Shown in pieces: positions 63,233 through 64,000 of a stretch of DNA of 64,000 nt. The stretch covers positions 124,001-188,000 of the forward strand of contig CALUTY010000004.1 of the NCBI GenBank assembly GCA_944323825.1, given 5' to 3'. Made by a program: the position numbers and the translations under genes. The notes beneath the pieces were generated by a model. That model saw only the letters and a program-made list of their open reading frames with translations, did not search any database and was not told where the DNA came from. How positions within the stretch are numbered: the stretch's first letter is position 1; each line of letters opens with the position of its first letter. Source of the stretch: an uncultured Bacteroidales bacterium (GTDB lineage: Bacteria; Bacteroidota; Bacteroidia; Bacteroidales; UBA932).

Positions 63233-64000
63233 CTATTTTTCCTCTTTGCTTATGTTCGGAAGTTCCAGTCCGAAGCCTTTCTTCCTGTCCTCCACCTTCA
63301 GCAGCAGGCTGAAGATGAATGCAAGCACTCCGAATGAGGAGAAAATGATCATAGGCACGAGATAGCCGCCTGTTGCGTTGAGCACGACTCCGATGAGAAG
63401 CGGCACAAGGCAGAGGCCGATGTTCTGCACCCAGAATATGAGGCAGTATGCGCTTCCGAGGATCTTCTCGTCAATTATCTTCGGCACGCTCGGCCACAAG
63501 GCTGCGGGCACGAGTGAGAAGCTGACTCCGAGAACAACTATGAGCAGCACGGCAAACCATTTGTGCGGGAACACCGGCAGCAGAAATGCGAAACTGAGAT
63601 GGCAGGCTATCATGATGACGGCGCCGGCCATAAGCATGGAGGCCCCTTTCCCTTTGAAATCCAGGAAAATGCCGAGCACCGGCGTGAGGACCATTGCCAG
63701 GATCGGGAAGCAGCTGAACAGCCTTGATGCCGTGCTTGCATCCACATTGAGTGTGACTTCGAGGAAGTTCGGCGCATATCTCTGGAACGGGAATATTGCC
63801 GAATAATAAAGTACGCAGAGAAGGGCCACGAGCCAGAACATCTTGCTGGAGAATATCTGCTTGAGGTCGCTGACATGGAATTCGTCTTCAGGGCTCTTTT
63901 CGGAAGTGGCTTCTCCGGCTGCGATGAGTTGTCTGTCGAGCCTGGTGTCCATCACTGAGAACACTATGTAATTGATGAGTCCGACAAGGAGAAGGCATGT
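63233..64000 (-). CDS. MFS transporter (C-terminal part)
   Basis: The frame is open to the end of the window, so the N-terminal half is missing. Six helices of the second half are visible, with FFxSKMFWLVALLCVLYYSAIFPF-like and GVSFSLVPAALWPSVPKII blocks that match the gene at 61793 (SLVPSAMWPTVPKII). The two are tandem paralogues 54 bases apart. The substrate is unknown. Confidence 0.88.
   Translation of the reverse strand, partial: TCLLLVGLINYIVFSVMDTRLDRQLIAAGEATSEKSPEDEFHVSDLKQIFSSKMFWLVALLCVLYYSAIFPFQRYAPNFLEVTLNVDASTASRLFSCFPILAMVLTPVLGIFLDFKGKGASMLMAGAVIMIACHLSFAFLLPVFPHKWFAVLLIVVLGVSFSLVPAALWPSVPKIIDEKILGSAYCLIFWVQNIGLCLVPLLIGVVLNATGGYLVPMIIFSSFGVLAFIFSLLLKVEDRKKGFGLELPNISKEEK

Overview
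This window is chromosomal DNA from a member of the Bacteroidales. The evidence is a SusC/SusD pair, fimbrillin-family lipoproteins, two UpxY-type NusG paralogues at the head of polysaccharide genes, and several promoters of the Bacteroides form (TTTG, about 20 bases, TAnnTTTG). Genus cannot be fixed by reading alone. Most genes at 1-44482 lie on the + strand; everything after 44547 lies on the - strand.

Region A (1-10344) is the tail of a polysaccharide utilisation locus: the end of a SusC porin, a SusD lipoprotein, a GH88-type unsaturated glucuronyl hydrolase whose second catalytic Asp reads as Asn, a GH16 glucanase and a heparinase II/III-type lyase. Three fimbrillin-like lipoproteins follow, the last two being tandem paralogues with a DUF1566/Lcl-type C-terminal domain. 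Substrate is not certain; lyase plus GH88 points to a uronic-acid glycan.

Region B (10345-33933) is a surface polysaccharide locus with two successive heads. Each head has a promoter, a G-tract leader, an upxY antiterminator, and then a flippase, an iron-sulfur FrhB/FdhB-like protein and a polysaccharide pyruvyl transferase. The first upxY is cut by an in-frame TAA and is followed by scrap pieces of a flippase start and a second upxY tail, a scar of cassette exchange. The second head continues into GT8 enzymes, UDP-galactopyranose mutase, GT2-type enzymes, a Wzy-like polymerase, an alpha-1,2-fucosyltransferase homologue, a truncated GT32, three GT4 enzymes and the initiating sugar transferase. 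The stretch from about 15950 to 22979 is clearly richer in A+T than what follows.

Region C (33982-46663) is the most unusual part. A PqqD-like protein, a nucleotidyltransferase and an HPr-kinase-like protein precede a Wza-type export lipoprotein and a Wzc-type tyrosine kinase with a (Gly-Tyr)9 tail. Then come a 62-residue peptide, a fimbrillin-like lipoprotein fused to a PI-PLC-like domain that lacks its catalytic His, and an OmpA-family protein, closed by a strong terminator. After an Rpn-type nuclease gene, a convergent two-gene operon encodes a SipW-like S24/S26 peptidase and an ABC exporter. Together these could form a peptide-modification and export system tied to polysaccharide assembly; this is inference.

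Region D (46691-64000) is core genome on the - strand: two MFS transporters, dxs, tRNA-Thr, -Tyr, -Gly and -Thr, tuf, tRNA-Trp, secE, nusG, rplK, rplA, rplJ, rplL, rpoB and rpoC. A consensus promoter overlaps the end of dxs, and there is a hairpin attenuator between rplL and rpoB.
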